Made by a program: the position numbers and the translations under genes
The notes under the pieces: generated by a model
What the model was told of the DNA's origin: nothing
Database searches by the model: none
The model's input: only the letters and a program-made list of their open reading frames with translations
Source of the DNA: Streptomyces dysideae
Lineage (GTDB): Bacteria; Actinomycetota; Actinomycetes; Streptomycetales; Streptomycetaceae
NCBI RefSeq assembly: GCF_001514305.1
Contig: NZ_KQ949075.1
Location: forward strand, 176,960-240,959
Reading direction: 5' to 3'
DNA: 64,000 nt
Part shown: piece after piece, positions 24,467 to 33,374 of the stretch
Layout: every line of letters starts with the position of its first letter
Numbering within the stretch: the stretch's first letter is position 1

Positions 24467-25678
24467 CACCAGCGCCTGCCCCGCCACCACCAGCACCACC
24501 TGCTCGCACTCACCCGCGAACACCGCGTTGAGCCGCCCCAGCTCGTCCCGGTACCGTCGGCCGGACGCCGTGGCCGGCACGATCCCCGACCCCACCTCGT
24601 TCGACACGGCGACCACGGTCCGCCGGGCCGCCCGCACCGCTGCCGCCAGCTCCCGCACCCGCTTCCTCAGCGCCCGCTCGCCCCCGTCGGCCCACACCGC
24701 GTCGTCCCACGCCCCGACGGCGTCCATCGCGTCCGTCAGCCACAGCGACAGACAGTCGATGAGCAGCGGCGGCCCGTCCTGGGCCAGCAACGGCACCAGG
24801 TCACACGTCTCCGCCGTACGCCACGACCCCGGCCGCCGCTCCCGATGCACGGCGACGCGGGCCGCCCACTCGCTGTCGCCGTTCCGCGTCCCGCCCGTCG
24901 CGACGTACAGCACATCGGGGAAGGCTTCCAGCCGCCGCTCAGCCTCCACCGACTTCCCGGACCGGGCCCCGCCCAGCACCAGCGTCCGCCGCGGCACATC
25001 CGGTACGTCCTCGTAGGCGCCGACGGCCAGCGTCGCTCCGTCCGGCACGGCCCGCGCCCCCACCGCGGCCAGCCGACGTCGCAGTTCGGCCCCCGGCGGC
25101 ACGTCATGATCCAGATGTACGGCGATGACATCCGTCGTCGCCCCCGCCGCCCCCACGGCCCGCAGCTTGGCCAGCGCGTCCGGCCGCCCCACGACATCGG
25201 CGACCACCATGTCGTACCGCTCGACGGCCCCCTCCTCCAGCCCCGCCGGCGCACCCCCGGGCGGCAGATACAGCAGCCGCTGCCCGTCCGGTGCGGTCAC
25301 CGCGTACCCCGTCCCCGGCGCGTCCATCGCCACCGCCCGCACCCGATGCCCCGTCAGCAACGCCAACTCCCGCCCGTCCGGCACCCGCCCCGGCTGCGGC
25401 AACCCGTCTGGCACCTCGACGGCCGGCCCATCATGCGGATGCGACAACAGAACCTGCCGCACACCCCCCAACGAATGCCCGGCCCGAGCCGCCGCGAACG
25501 CCACCCCCGGCGTCAGATCAAGCAACAGCGCCCCGTCGACGAGGAGAGCGGTAGCGGCCCGAGCGTCAGCACCGAGCGCGTTCGCGCAGGCGGCGCAGGG
25601 ACAGTCGGGCCGGGGGAGTCCCGCAGGAGCACCGGTGCCAAGCAGAGTCAGTTCCACGGACAGATTTTCGCCGTTCAC
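24455..25678 (-). CDS. cobU: Adenosylcobinamide kinase/guanylyltransferase with N-terminal metallo-beta-lactamase-like domain
   Basis: The C-terminal part (about 230-407) is CobU: P-loop LVLGGARSGKSVEAERRL, VLYVATGGTRNGDSEWAARV, RVAVHRERRPGSWRTAE with the guanylylated His region, LLIDCLSLWLTD and VAVSNEVGSGIVPA. It phosphorylates adenosylcobinamide and attaches GMP. The N-terminal part (about 8-220) resembles the PhnP-like metallo-beta-lactamase fold (LLGTGAPAGLPRPDCPCAAC) but the metal motif is reduced to LLSHPHDGPA. E. coli CobU is only about 180 aa; this fused form is recurrent in Streptomyces. The GTG at 25678 lacks a clear ribosome site; a GTG at 25657 is possible. An interspersed repeat lies just upstream. 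Confidence 0.88.
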   Translation of the reverse strand: MNGENLSVELTLLGTGAPAGLPRPDCPCAACANALGADARAATALLVDGALLLDLTPGVAFAAARAGHSLGGVRQVLLSHPHDGPAVEVPDGLPQPGRVPDGRELALLTGHRVRAVAMDAPGTGYAVTAPDGQRLLYLPPGGAPAGLEEGAVERYDMVVADVVGRPDALAKLRAVGAAGATTDVIAVHLDHDVPPGAELRRRLAAVGARAVPDGATLAVGAYEDVPDVPRRTLVLGGARSGKSVEAERRLEAFPDVLYVATGGTRNGDSEWAARVAVHRERRPGSWRTAETCDLVPLLAQDGPPLLIDCLSLWLTDAMDAVGAWDDAVWADGGERALRKRVRELAAAVRAARRTVVAVSNEVGSGIVPATASGRRYRDELGRLNAVFAGECEQVVLVVAGQALVLRG

Positions 25679-25707
25679 CGCTTGTATCGCGCGCCCGGGT
25701 CACCCAC

Positions 25708-25780
25708 CCAGGGGCGTGGGGCTGTGGCATGTGCGGCTCCGCCGCTTGGGCGCGACCAGCCCCCACCGGCCCGCAGATAT
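25708..25780. repeat. Streptomyces interspersed intergenic repeat, copy A
   Basis: Sequence CCAGGGGCGTGGGGCTGTGG followed by TGCGGCTCCGCCGCTTGGGC, GCGACCAGCC and CCCGCAGATAT. The same order of blocks occurs at 40831-40910 and, shortened, at 45611-45670. Blocks around CGGCTCCGCCG are self-complementary. It occupies the divergent gap between cobU and the gene at 25820. Confidence 0.7.
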
Positions 25781-25819
25781 AGGCTGCCGCATGCACGTGT
25801 TGACACCTTGGAGGCGTGA

Positions 25820-26032
25820 ATGGCGGCATGGACGTGGCGTTTCGAGAAGGCCGACGGGACAGAGGTCCAGCCCTCGGTCGAGCCGGAGGAGTTCACCACG
25901 CAGGGGGACGCCGAGTCCTGGATCGGGGAGCACTGGAAGGCCCTGCTGGAGGGCGGCGTCGACCAGGTCCATCTGTACGAGGACGGGACGAAGATCTACG
26001 GCCCGATGAGCCTGCACGCCGAAGAGGCGTAA
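25820..26032 (+). CDS. Small conserved protein of unknown function
   Basis: 70 residues, MAAWTWRFEKADGTEVQPSV then EEFTTQGDAESWIGEHWKAL and VDQVHLYEDGTKIYGPMSLH. The alternation of strands and a central helix suggests a compact soluble alpha/beta domain; such proteins occur in many actinobacteria. GGAGG lies 7-8 bases before the ATG. It is followed at once by a strong terminator, so it is a single-gene transcript. Confidence 0.8.
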   Translation: MAAWTWRFEKADGTEVQPSVEPEEFTTQGDAESWIGEHWKALLEGGVDQVHLYEDGTKIYGPMSLHAEEA

Positions 26033-26033
26033 T

Positions 26034-26069
26034 CGGAGGGGCGAGGGTCGGACGGCCCTCGCCCCTCCG
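26034..26069 (+). terminator. Hairpin terminator
   Basis: 14-base perfect arms CGGAGGGGCGAGGG and CCCTCGCCCCTCCG with an 8-base loop, 2 bases after the stop of the 70-residue gene. Confidence 0.85.
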
Positions 26070-26183
26070 TCACTGCAGACCGGAGCCACCAGCCGCGGGA
26101 CACGGGCACGGAAGCATTCATGCCCCGAGTCTCTCTACGGGGTGAATGCCCGGCCTGTCCTGCTCACCCGAACGAGCACACCC

Positions 26184-26972
26184 TCAGCCCCGCACTCCGC
26201 AAAGGTGCAGCAACGCCGCGACCGAACGGTACGGATCCGTCCGTCCGGCCCGCTCCTCCGCCGTCAGCAGCGCCTCGACGTCGGCCGGAATCTCCGCCCC
26301 GTCCACCGCCATGTCCGTGAAGACCCGCACGCCGTACCAGGCCTGCAGGGGCGCCCCGATGCCCGCGAGCGTCGCCGTCAGGGCGCTCAGCCGGTCCGCA
26401 CGTACGTCGAGACCGAGTCGGTTGCGATAGGCGGTCGTGTCGAAGGCGCCCAGCGCCCCGGCCCAGTCACCGGACAGCCCCGGCCGCATCGCCAGCGCAT
26501 CCGCGTTCCGTACGAGCAGCGACAGCAACCCGCCCGGGGCGAGCATCCGGGCCAGCCCGGCCAGCAGGGGATCGGGCTCCTCGACGTACATGAGCACGCC
26601 ATGGCACAGCACCACGTCGAAGCTGCCCGGCAGGAAGTGCACACCGGTGTCCCGGCCGTCGCCCTGGACGATCCGCATCCGCTCCCGGATGCCCTCCGGC
26701 TCGGCGGAGACGGCCTCACGGGCCGCGGAGATCATCTTCGGGTCCTGCTCGACGCCGGTCACCTGATGCCCGGCCCTGGCCAGGCGCAGCGCCTGCGTGC
26801 CCTGGCCCATCCCCACGTCGAGCACCCGCAGCCGCTGCCCGACGGGGAACCGCCCGGCTATCTGCTCGTCGAGCTGCCGGGCCACCAGCTCCTGTCGTAC
26901 GACATCACGCAGTCCGCCCAGCTTGCTCAGCCAGGCATCCGCCGCGCTCCCGGTGAACGGCGTCGCGCTCAG
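26184..26972 (-). CDS. Class I SAM-dependent methyltransferase, probable CTG start
   Basis: Methyltransferase with the SAM motif LRVLDVGMGQGTQALRLA, acidic EQDPKMI, and FDVVLCHGVLMYVEEPDPLL; the layout resembles CmoM/SmtA-type enzymes. Substrate unknown. Coding sequence extends upstream of the first GTG (26885): ATPFTGSAADAWLSKLGGLR then DVVRQELVARQLDE, which reads as a proper family N-terminus. The only plausible start that includes it is CTG at 26972, with GGAGAG five bases before it and a CTGA overlap with the stop of the DUF3043 gene, implying translational coupling. The GTG at 26885 has AGGAG only three bases away and would lose 29 residues. Confidence 0.75.
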   Translation of the reverse strand: MSATPFTGSAADAWLSKLGGLRDVVRQELVARQLDEQIAGRFPVGQRLRVLDVGMGQGTQALRLARAGHQVTGVEQDPKMISAAREAVSAEPEGIRERMRIVQGDGRDTGVHFLPGSFDVVLCHGVLMYVEEPDPLLAGLARMLAPGGLLSLLVRNADALAMRPGLSGDWAGALGAFDTTAYRNRLGLDVRADRLSALTATLAGIGAPLQAWYGVRVFTDMAVDGAEIPADVEALLTAEERAGRTDPYRSVAALLHLCGVRG

Positions 26973-27568
26973 GGCCGCTCTCCGCGCTTGACCTGCGGCT
27001 TCGGCAGCCGGAGCCGGCGCATCTGGAGGGAACGCATCAGGGCGTAGGCGACGGCGCCGCGCTTGCGCTCATCGGGGAAGCGCTCGTTCAGCTGCTTCTT
27101 GATGCGGAAAGCGGTGACGAACGAGTCGACCACGATCAGGATGATCACGACCAGCCACAGCAGCAGCGCGATGTTCTGCAGCGAGGCCACCCGCACCATG
27201 CTCAGCACGAGGATGACCACGGCCATCGGGAGGAAGAACTCCGCGACGTTGAAACGCGAGTCGATGAAGTCGCGCGCGAACTTGCGGACCGGCCCCTTGT
27301 CACGGGCGGGCAGATACCGCTCGTCACCGGTGGCCAGCGCCTGGCGCTGCTTCTCCAGCTGGGCACGCCGCTCCTCGCGCTGACGCTTGGCGGCGTCCTT
27401 GCGCGACATCGACGTATTGGCGACGCTGCGGCGCGTGGACTGGGCCTCACTGCGCTTGGGCGTCGGGCGGCCCTTGGGGGCCTGCGGGTCTCGGGGCTGC
27501 TTGGAGTCGGTCACGGGCGCCTTGTCGGCGGGGGTGGCCTTCTCTTCCTTGGCACGGCTACGGAACAC
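26969..27568 (-). CDS. DUF3043 membrane protein
   Basis: A 199-residue actinobacterial protein: Lys/Arg/Pro-rich cytoplasmic N-terminus (about 1-100, with RKDAAKRQREERRAQLEKQR), then two hydrophobic hairpin spans (FNVAEFFLPMAVVILVLSM and NIALLLWLVVIILIVVDSFV) and a basic tail (LRLPKPQVKRGERP). Function unknown. The GTG at 27568 (VFRSRAKEEK) fits the usual start of this family; an ATG ten codons upstream (27598) is also open and neither has a clear ribosome site. It overlaps the methyltransferase downstream and is divergent from pspA. Confidence 0.78.
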   Translation of the reverse strand: MFRSRAKEEKATPADKAPVTDSKQPRDPQAPKGRPTPKRSEAQSTRRSVANTSMSRKDAAKRQREERRAQLEKQRQALATGDERYLPARDKGPVRKFARDFIDSRFNVAEFFLPMAVVILVLSMVRVASLQNIALLLWLVVIILIVVDSFVTAFRIKKQLNERFPDERKRGAVAYALMRSLQMRRLRLPKPQVKRGERP

Positions 27569-27811
27569 AAAACCCAAGGGTACGGGGTGCGGGGGCATGG
27601 ACCCCAGTCAGGTGGGGAACGATCCGGCAACACCGGTCGTCTGTACTGGGGAGTCACCTACTCCCTACGCCGGAGCGTGAGCGACCACAGTCGTCCTTGG
27701 GGATGAGCGCATCCGTCCCCGAACAGTGCGGTAATGGATGCAGGGCCCGTACTGTGGGTTCTGAGGCAGAGCTGGAGCTGGAAGTCCGTCAGAAGGGGGC
27801 GCGCGAAGCCC

Positions 27812-28624
27812 ATGAGCGGTGTCATGAAGCGTATGGGGATGATCTTCCGCGCGAAGGCGAACAAGGCCCTTGACCGGGCCGAGGACCCGCGCGAGACCCT
27901 CGATTACTCGTACCAGAAACAGCTGGAGCTGCTCCAGAAGGTCCGCCGCGGCGTCGCGGACGTGGCCACGTCGCGCAAGCGCCTGGAGCTCCAGCTGAAC
28001 CAGCTGCAGTCGCAGTCCTCGAAGCTGGAGGACCAGGGCCGCAAGGCGCTCGCGCTGGGCCGCGAGGACCTGGCCCGCGAGGCGCTCTCGCGCCGCGCCG
28101 CGCTCCAGCAGCAGGTGACGGACCTGGAGACGCAGCACTCCACGCTGCAGGGCGAGGAGGAGAAGCTCACCCTCGCGGCCCAGCGCCTCCAGGCCAAGGT
28201 CGACGCCTTCCGCACGAAGAAGGAGACGATCAAGGCGACGTACACGGCGGCGCAGGCGCAGACCCGGATCGGCGAGGCGTTCTCCGGCATCTCGGAGGAG
28301 ATGGGCGACGTCGGCCTGGCCATCCAGCGGGCGGAGGACAAGACGGCCCAGCTCCAGGCGAGGGCGGGCGCGATCGACGAACTCCTCGCCTCAGGAGCCC
28401 TCGACGACCAGTCCGGCATGCACAAGGACGACATCCAGGCCGAGCTGGACCGGCTCTCCGGTGGTACGGATGTAGAGCTGGAACTGCAGCGCATGAAGGC
28501 GGAGCTGGCCGGCGGCCCGACCGGTGGGCAGCAGGCCATCGAAGGTGGCACGGGCGGCGAGTCGCAGCAGCAGTCGCAGTCCCAGCAGCAGCCGCAGGAC
28601 ACCCCGCGCTTCGACAAGCAGTAG
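27812..28624 (+). CDS. pspA: Phage shock protein A homologue (PspA/IM30/Vipp1 family)
   Basis: Membrane-stress protein that coats and stabilises the inner leaflet. 270 residues: amphipathic N-terminal helix (MSGVMKRMGMIFRAKANKAL), then a long coiled coil (about 25-215; DLAREALSRRAALQQQVTDL, KETIKATYTAAQAQTRIGEA) and a Gln/Gly-rich tail (GGESQQQSQSQQQPQD) not found in E. coli PspA. The ATG at 27812 matches the family start; the open frame begins earlier. Ribosome site AAGGGGG is somewhat distant (about 14 bases). pspAA follows 35 bases downstream. Confidence 0.9.
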   Translation: MSGVMKRMGMIFRAKANKALDRAEDPRETLDYSYQKQLELLQKVRRGVADVATSRKRLELQLNQLQSQSSKLEDQGRKALALGREDLAREALSRRAALQQQVTDLETQHSTLQGEEEKLTLAAQRLQAKVDAFRTKKETIKATYTAAQAQTRIGEAFSGISEEMGDVGLAIQRAEDKTAQLQARAGAIDELLASGALDDQSGMHKDDIQAELDRLSGGTDVELELQRMKAELAGGPTGGQQAIEGGTGGESQQQSQSQQQPQDTPRFDKQ

Positions 28625-28659
28625 CCGCCGGCCGGGGCGCACGCCGAGGAGGCCGACAC

Positions 28660-28947
28660 ATGGGCGACATGGTCGTACGGATCATGGGTGAGGGGCAGCT
28701 GAGACTGTCCAACACTCATCTGGCCGAACTGAACAAGCTGGACGACGAGCTCCTGGCAGAAATGGAGAACGGCGACGGCCCCGGCTTCCGCCACACCCTT
28801 GCCGCCCTCCTCACCAAGGTCCGCGAACTGGGCACGCCCCTGCCGGACGACTCCCTGGAACCGTCGGAACTGATCCTCCCGTCCCCGGACGCGACGCTGG
28901 AGGAGGTCCGGGATCTGCTGAGCGACGACGGCTTGATCCCGGGCTGA
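28660..28947 (+). CDS. pspAA: PspA-associated protein PspAA
   Basis: 95-residue acidic protein: MVVRIMGEGQLRLSNTHLAE then LNKLDDELLAEMENGD, HTLAALLTKVRELGTPLPDD, and a Leu/Asp-rich end TLEEVRDLLSDDGLIPG. This is the PspAA domain found as a separate gene beside pspA in Actinobacteria, proposed to partner PspA in envelope-stress responses. It lies 35 bases after pspA in the same direction and ends before a hairpin, so the pair is probably one transcript. Confidence 0.85.
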   Translation: MGDMVVRIMGEGQLRLSNTHLAELNKLDDELLAEMENGDGPGFRHTLAALLTKVRELGTPLPDDSLEPSELILPSPDATLEEVRDLLSDDGLIPG

Positions 28948-29005
28948 GGGGAAGGGCAAGCCCAGCCTCTTGACCGACGGCAAACGGGCGGCGGGTGGGC
29001 ATAGG

Positions 29006-29034
29006 CCGGGGGGCCTGGAGGCGGAGCCCCCTGG
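29006..29034 (+). terminator. Hairpin terminator of pspA-pspAA
   Basis: Nine-pair stem (CCGGGGGGC with GCCCCCTGG, one G-T pair) around an 11-base loop, about 60 bases after the pspAA stop. Confidence 0.6.
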
Positions 29035-29125
29035 CGAGTCCAGCACACACGCCGGTCACCCGGCGGTGGAACCTCCAGGTGGCCCCCGTTCCGCCCCCGC
29101 CAGGGACGCCGTACCGTAATCAGGC

Positions 29126-30346
29126 GTGAGCACCCTCGAACGCGTCCGGCGTCACCTCAAGGCGCACCCCATGGCCCTGGACGCGGCACTGGCGGTCGGC
29201 GTACTGGCCAGCATGGTCGCCGGTTCGTTCGTGGAACCGCATGGCGAGAACGGCGTCACCTGGGGCGTACGCACCCCGGACGCCCTCAGCCTCGTCCTCA
29301 TCGCGCTCGGCGCCGTCGCCCTGGTGTTCCGCCGCCGCGCACCCATGACGGTCCTCGCCCTCACCGGCACCGTCTCCCTCGTCGAGTCCGTCACCGGCGA
29401 CCCCCGCGCCCCCGTCGCCATGTCCGCGGTCATCGCCCTGTACACCGTCGCCGCCACCACCGACCGCCCCACCACCTGGCGCGTCGGCCTGCTCACCATG
29501 GCCGTGCTGGGCGGCTCCGCGATGCTCGCCGGCCCCCTCCCGTGGTACGCCCAGGAGAACCTCGCGATCTTCGCCTGGACCGGCATCGGCGCCACCGCGG
29601 GCGACGCGGTCCGCAGCCGCCGCGCCTTCGTCCACGCCATCAGAGAACGCGCCGAACGAGCCGAACGTACCCGCGAGGAGGAGGCCCGCCGCCGCGTCGC
29701 CGAGGAACGCCTGCGCATCGCCCGCGACCTGCACGACGTCGTCGCCCATCACATCGCCTTGGTCAACGTCCAGGCCGGAGTCGCCGCGCACGTCATGGAC
29801 AAGCGCCCCGACCAGGCCAAGGAGGCCCTCGCCCACGTACGCGAGGCCAGCCGATCCGCCCTCAACGAACTCCGCGCCACCGTCGGCCTGCTCAGACAGT
29901 CCGGCGACCCCGAGGCCCCCACCGAACCCGCCCCCGGCCTGAACCGCCTCGACGAACTCGTCGGCACCTTCCGCAGCGCCGGCCTGCATGTCGAGGTCGC
30001 CCGCGCCGACCACGGCACCGCCCTCCCCGCCGCCGTCGACCTGGCCGCCTACCGCGTCATCCAGGAAGCCCTCACCAACGTGCAGAAACACGCCGGTACG
30101 GAGGCGAAGGCGGAGGTCAGCGTCGTACGCGTCGGCCCGAACATCGAGATCACCGTCCTCGACAACGGCAGCGGCGACGACGAACCTCCCACCGACGGCG
30201 GCGGCCACGGCCTCCTCGGCATGCGCGAGCGCGTCAACGCCCTGCGCGGCACCCTCACCACCGGTCCCCGCTACGGAGGCGGCTTCCGCGTCCATGCGAT
30301 CCTGCCGGTCAAGACCCGCAGCCGCGCCGCGGAAGACGCCGTATGA
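29126..30346 (+). CDS. Sensor histidine kinase, NarL/DesK type
   Basis: Membrane sensor of a two-component system. About four to five N-terminal spans (residues 20-160: AVGVLASMVAGSF, LSLVLIALGAVALVF, VLALTGTVSLVE, VAMSAVIALYTVAA, VGLLTMAVLGGSAMLAG), a short coiled coil, the HisKA_3 phospho-acceptor block RLRIARDLHDVVAHHIALVN, and the ATPase domain with AYRVIQEALTNVQKHAGTEA, ITVLDNGSG and GHGLLGMRERVNALRG. 406 aa is normal. The signal is unknown. The cognate response regulator follows after a 145-base gap, unusually wide for such a pair; that gap has no gene I can support. Confidence 0.9.
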   Translation: MSTLERVRRHLKAHPMALDAALAVGVLASMVAGSFVEPHGENGVTWGVRTPDALSLVLIALGAVALVFRRRAPMTVLALTGTVSLVESVTGDPRAPVAMSAVIALYTVAATTDRPTTWRVGLLTMAVLGGSAMLAGPLPWYAQENLAIFAWTGIGATAGDAVRSRRAFVHAIRERAERAERTREEEARRRVAEERLRIARDLHDVVAHHIALVNVQAGVAAHVMDKRPDQAKEALAHVREASRSALNELRATVGLLRQSGDPEAPTEPAPGLNRLDELVGTFRSAGLHVEVARADHGTALPAAVDLAAYRVIQEALTNVQKHAGTEAKAEVSVVRVGPNIEITVLDNGSGDDEPPTDGGGHGLLGMRERVNALRGTLTTGPRYGGGFRVHAILPVKTRSRAAEDAV

Positions 30347-30491
30347 CCCACCCCGTCATGACTTCGTACGGCGACATGACCTCGCACGGCGAGCCGCGGA
30401 ACTCATCCGGTCCCCGCGGAAGTTGTCGTAGGACCAGGCCGACCAGGCCACTGACGAAGCCACCGGCCTCGCACCCCGCAGAGGACCCCGT

Positions 30492-31175
30492 ATGACCATC
30501 CGCGTCCTGCTCGCCGACGACCAGGCCCTGCTCCGCAGCGCCTTCCGTGTGCTGGTCGACTCCGAGCCCGACATGGAGGTCGTCGGCGAGGCGTCCGACG
30601 GGGCGGAGGCGGTGCGGCTGGCCAAGGAGGAGCGGGCCGACGTCGTACTCATGGACATCCGGATGCCCGGCACCGACGGCCTCGCCGCCACTCGCATGAT
30701 CAGCGCCGACCCGGCCCTCGCCCAGGTCCGCGTGGTCATCCTGACCACCTTCGAGGTCGACGACTACGTCGTGCAGTCACTGCGCGCCGGCGCCTCCGGC
30801 TTCCTCGGCAAGGGCAGCGAACCCGACGAACTCCTCGCCGCGATCCGCGTCGCGGCCGGCGGCGAGGCCCTTCTGTCCCCGGCTGCCACCAAGGGGCTGA
30901 TCGCCCGCTTCCTCGCCCAGGGCGACGCGGACGACGACAGCCGCGACCCCGCCCGCGCCGAACACCTCGCCGCGCTCACCGTCCGCGAGCGCGAGGTCCT
31001 GGTCCAGGTCGCCGGCGGGCACTCCAACGACGAGATCGCCGAGCGCCTGGCGGTCAGCCCGCTGACCGTGAAGACGCACGTCAACCGGGCCATGTCCAAG
31101 CTCGGCGCCCGCGACCGTGCCCAGCTCGTGGTGATCGCGTACGAGTCCGGGCTGGTACGTCCGAGGGTGGAGTGA
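30492..31175 (+). CDS. LuxR/NarL-family response regulator
   Basis: Receiver domain (residues 1-120) with the acidic pair LLADDQALLR, phospho-accepting Asp in DVVLMDIRMPGTDG, and conserved Thr (ILTTFEVDDYVVQSLRAGAS) and Lys (GFLGKGSEPDELL). The C-terminal LuxR HTH is LTVREREVLVQVAGGHSNDE then IAERLAVSPLTVKTHVNRAM. It pairs with the kinase at 29126-30346. The decayed RND efflux gene begins at its stop codon, so control of that exporter was probably one of its original jobs. Confidence 0.92.
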   Translation: MTIRVLLADDQALLRSAFRVLVDSEPDMEVVGEASDGAEAVRLAKEERADVVLMDIRMPGTDGLAATRMISADPALAQVRVVILTTFEVDDYVVQSLRAGASGFLGKGSEPDELLAAIRVAAGGEALLSPAATKGLIARFLAQGDADDDSRDPARAEHLAALTVREREVLVQVAGGHSNDEIAERLAVSPLTVKTHVNRAMSKLGARDRAQLVVIAYESGLVRPRVE

Positions 31176-31185
31176 GTTCAACCCC

Positions 31186-33301
31186 CGTACTCGCTCGCCT
31201 TCGGGGCGATCGCGATACCCCAGCTCAAGCAGCAGCTGCTGCCCTCCATAGAACTGCCCATGGTCTCCGTGCTGGCGCCCTACCAGGGCGCCTCCCCGGA
31301 CATGGTCGAGAAGCAGGTCGTCCAGCCCATCGAGGACAGCCTCGAGGCCGTCGACGGCATCACCGGCGTCACCTCCACAGCCAGCGAGGGCAACGCCCTG
31401 GTCATGGCGTCCTTCGACTACGGCCCCGACACCAAGCAGCTCGTCGCCGACGTCCAGCAGGCCGTCAACCGGGCCCGCGCCCAGCTCCCGGAAGACGTCG
31501 ACCCGCAGGTCGTCGCCGGCTCCACGGACGACATCCCGACCGTCGTCCTCGCCGTCACTCCGACCGGGACCAGCAGGCCCTGGCCGACCAGCTCGACCGG
31601 ACCGTCGTCCCGGACCTGAAGGACATCGACGGCGTCGGCCAGGTCACCGTCGACGGCGTACGCGACCTCCAGGTCGCCGTCACACCGGACGACGCGAAGC
31701 TGGCGAAGGCCGGCCTGACCTCGATGGCCCTCTCCCAGGCCCTGCAGGCGGCGGCGCCACCGTCCCGGCCGGGTCCTTCGCCGAGGACGGCGCCAACCGC
31801 ACCGTCCAGGTCGGCGGCGGCTTCACCTCGCTGCAGCAGATCGAGGACCTGATGGTCACGGGGGAGGGAGTCAAGAAGCCCGTACGCCTCGGTGACGTCG
31901 CCACCGTCGAACAGCAGGAGGCCACGGCCGACTCCATCACCCGCACCGACGGCAGGCCCAGCCTCGCGGTGTCGGTCACCATGGACCAGGACGGCAGCGC
32001 GGTCGCCATCTCGAACGCGGTCGAGGACAAGCTCACGGAGATGCGCGAGGACCTCGGCACGGGCGCGACGATCACCGTCGTCAGCGACCAGGGCCCGGCG
32101 GTCTCGAAGGCCCGCCCTATCGATGGCCTGATGACCGAGGGGGCGGCAGGGCGGGTGAGCTGTTCGGCTCAGCGTCGTCGTGAAGGCGGCCGACGCGGAG
32201 GTGCTGCGCACGGCCGCGGAGCAGGTCCGCACCGCGGTGGCCGGCCTGGACGGCGTCACGGACGTGACGAGCGACCTGGCGCAGAGCGTGCCCCGTATCT
32301 CGGTCAAGGCCAACGACAAGGCGGCCGCGGCCGGCTTCAACGACCAGACCCTCGGCGCGGCCGTCGCCCAGGCGGTACGCGGCACCCCGGCGGCCAAGGC
32401 GATCCTGGACGACACCGAGCGGGACGTCGTCATCAGGTCGGCGAAGCCGGCGGAAACGATGGATGAGCTGAAGGCGCTTCCGCTCGGCCCGGTGAAGCTC
32501 GGCGACATCGCGACGGTGCAACTGGTGGACGGCCCGGTCTCGATGACCCGTATCGACGGTCAGCGCGCCGCCACGATCACCGCGAGGCCGACGGGCGACA
32601 ACACGGGCGCGGTGAGCGCGGACCTGACGTCGAAGCTGGACGCGCTGAAGCTCCCGGCGGGCGCCACGGCCGACATCGGCGGCGTCTCCCAGGACCAGGA
32701 CGACGCGTTCGCCAACCTGGGCCTGGCGATGCTGGCGGCGATAGCGATCGTCTTCATGCTCCTGGTGGCGACCTTCCGCTCCCTGGCCCAGCCCCTGATC
32801 CTGCTCGTCTCGCTCCCGTTCGCGGCGACGGGCGCGATCGGCCTCCTGGTGGCGACCGGCACCCCGATGGGCGTCCCCGCGATGATCGGCATGTTGATGC
32901 TGATCGGCATCGTGGTGACGAACGCGATCGTGCTGATCGACCTGATCAACCAGTACCGCAAGCAGGGTTACAGCACGGTGGACGCCGTCATCGAGGGCGG
33001 CCGCCACCGCCTCCGCCCGATCCTGATGACGGCCCTGGCGACGATCTTCGCCCTGCTCCCGATGGCCCTCGGCGTCACCGGCGAGGGCGGCTTCATCGCC
33101 CAGCCACTGGCCGTCGTGGTGATCGGCGGCCTGATCACGTCGACGCTGCTGACCCTGCTGCTCGTACCGACGCTCTACACGATGCTGGAGCTCCGCAAGG
33201 ATCGCCGGGCGAAGAAGCGGGCACTGAAGCGGGAGAAGAAGGCGGGGCCGCCTGCCCGGCCGACGCCGGTCGCTGACGAGCCGGAACCGGCACAGGTCTG
33301 A
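31186..33301 (+). pseudogene. Decayed RND (HAE1/AcrB-type) efflux transporter
   Basis: Pieces of one transporter in shifting frames. Part 1 (to about 31560): AFGAIAIPQLKQQLLPSIEL then MVEKQVVQPIEDSLEAVDGI, lacking the start of the first span. Part 2 after a frameshift: ALADQLDRTVVPDLKDIDGV. Part 3 after a second shift (about 31750-32115): VGGGFTSLQQIEDLMVTGEG. Here the central spans 2-7 are deleted. Part 4 (about 32170-33301): KAADAEVLRTAAEQVRTAVA through FANLGLAMLAAIAIVFMLLV, AMIGMLMLIGIVVTNAIVLI and DLINQYRKQG to a Lys-rich tail. Intact family members have about 1000-1060 residues. The C-terminal block (32180-33301, 373 aa) is an open frame but cannot make a working pump alone. Confidence 0.85.
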
Positions 33302-33314
33302 CCGTACGGAACTG

Positions 33315-33360
33315 CGGAGGCCCGCCCCGACACCGAAGTGGGTGCCGGGGCGGGCCTCCG
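33315..33360. terminator. Bidirectional hairpin terminator
   Basis: 20-base arms, CGGAGGCCCGCCCCGACACC against GGTGCCGGGGCGGGCCTCCG, with a single mismatch and a 6-base loop, between the RND remnant and nadA. Confidence 0.85.
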
Positions 33361-33374
33361 CCATGAAGCAGGGG

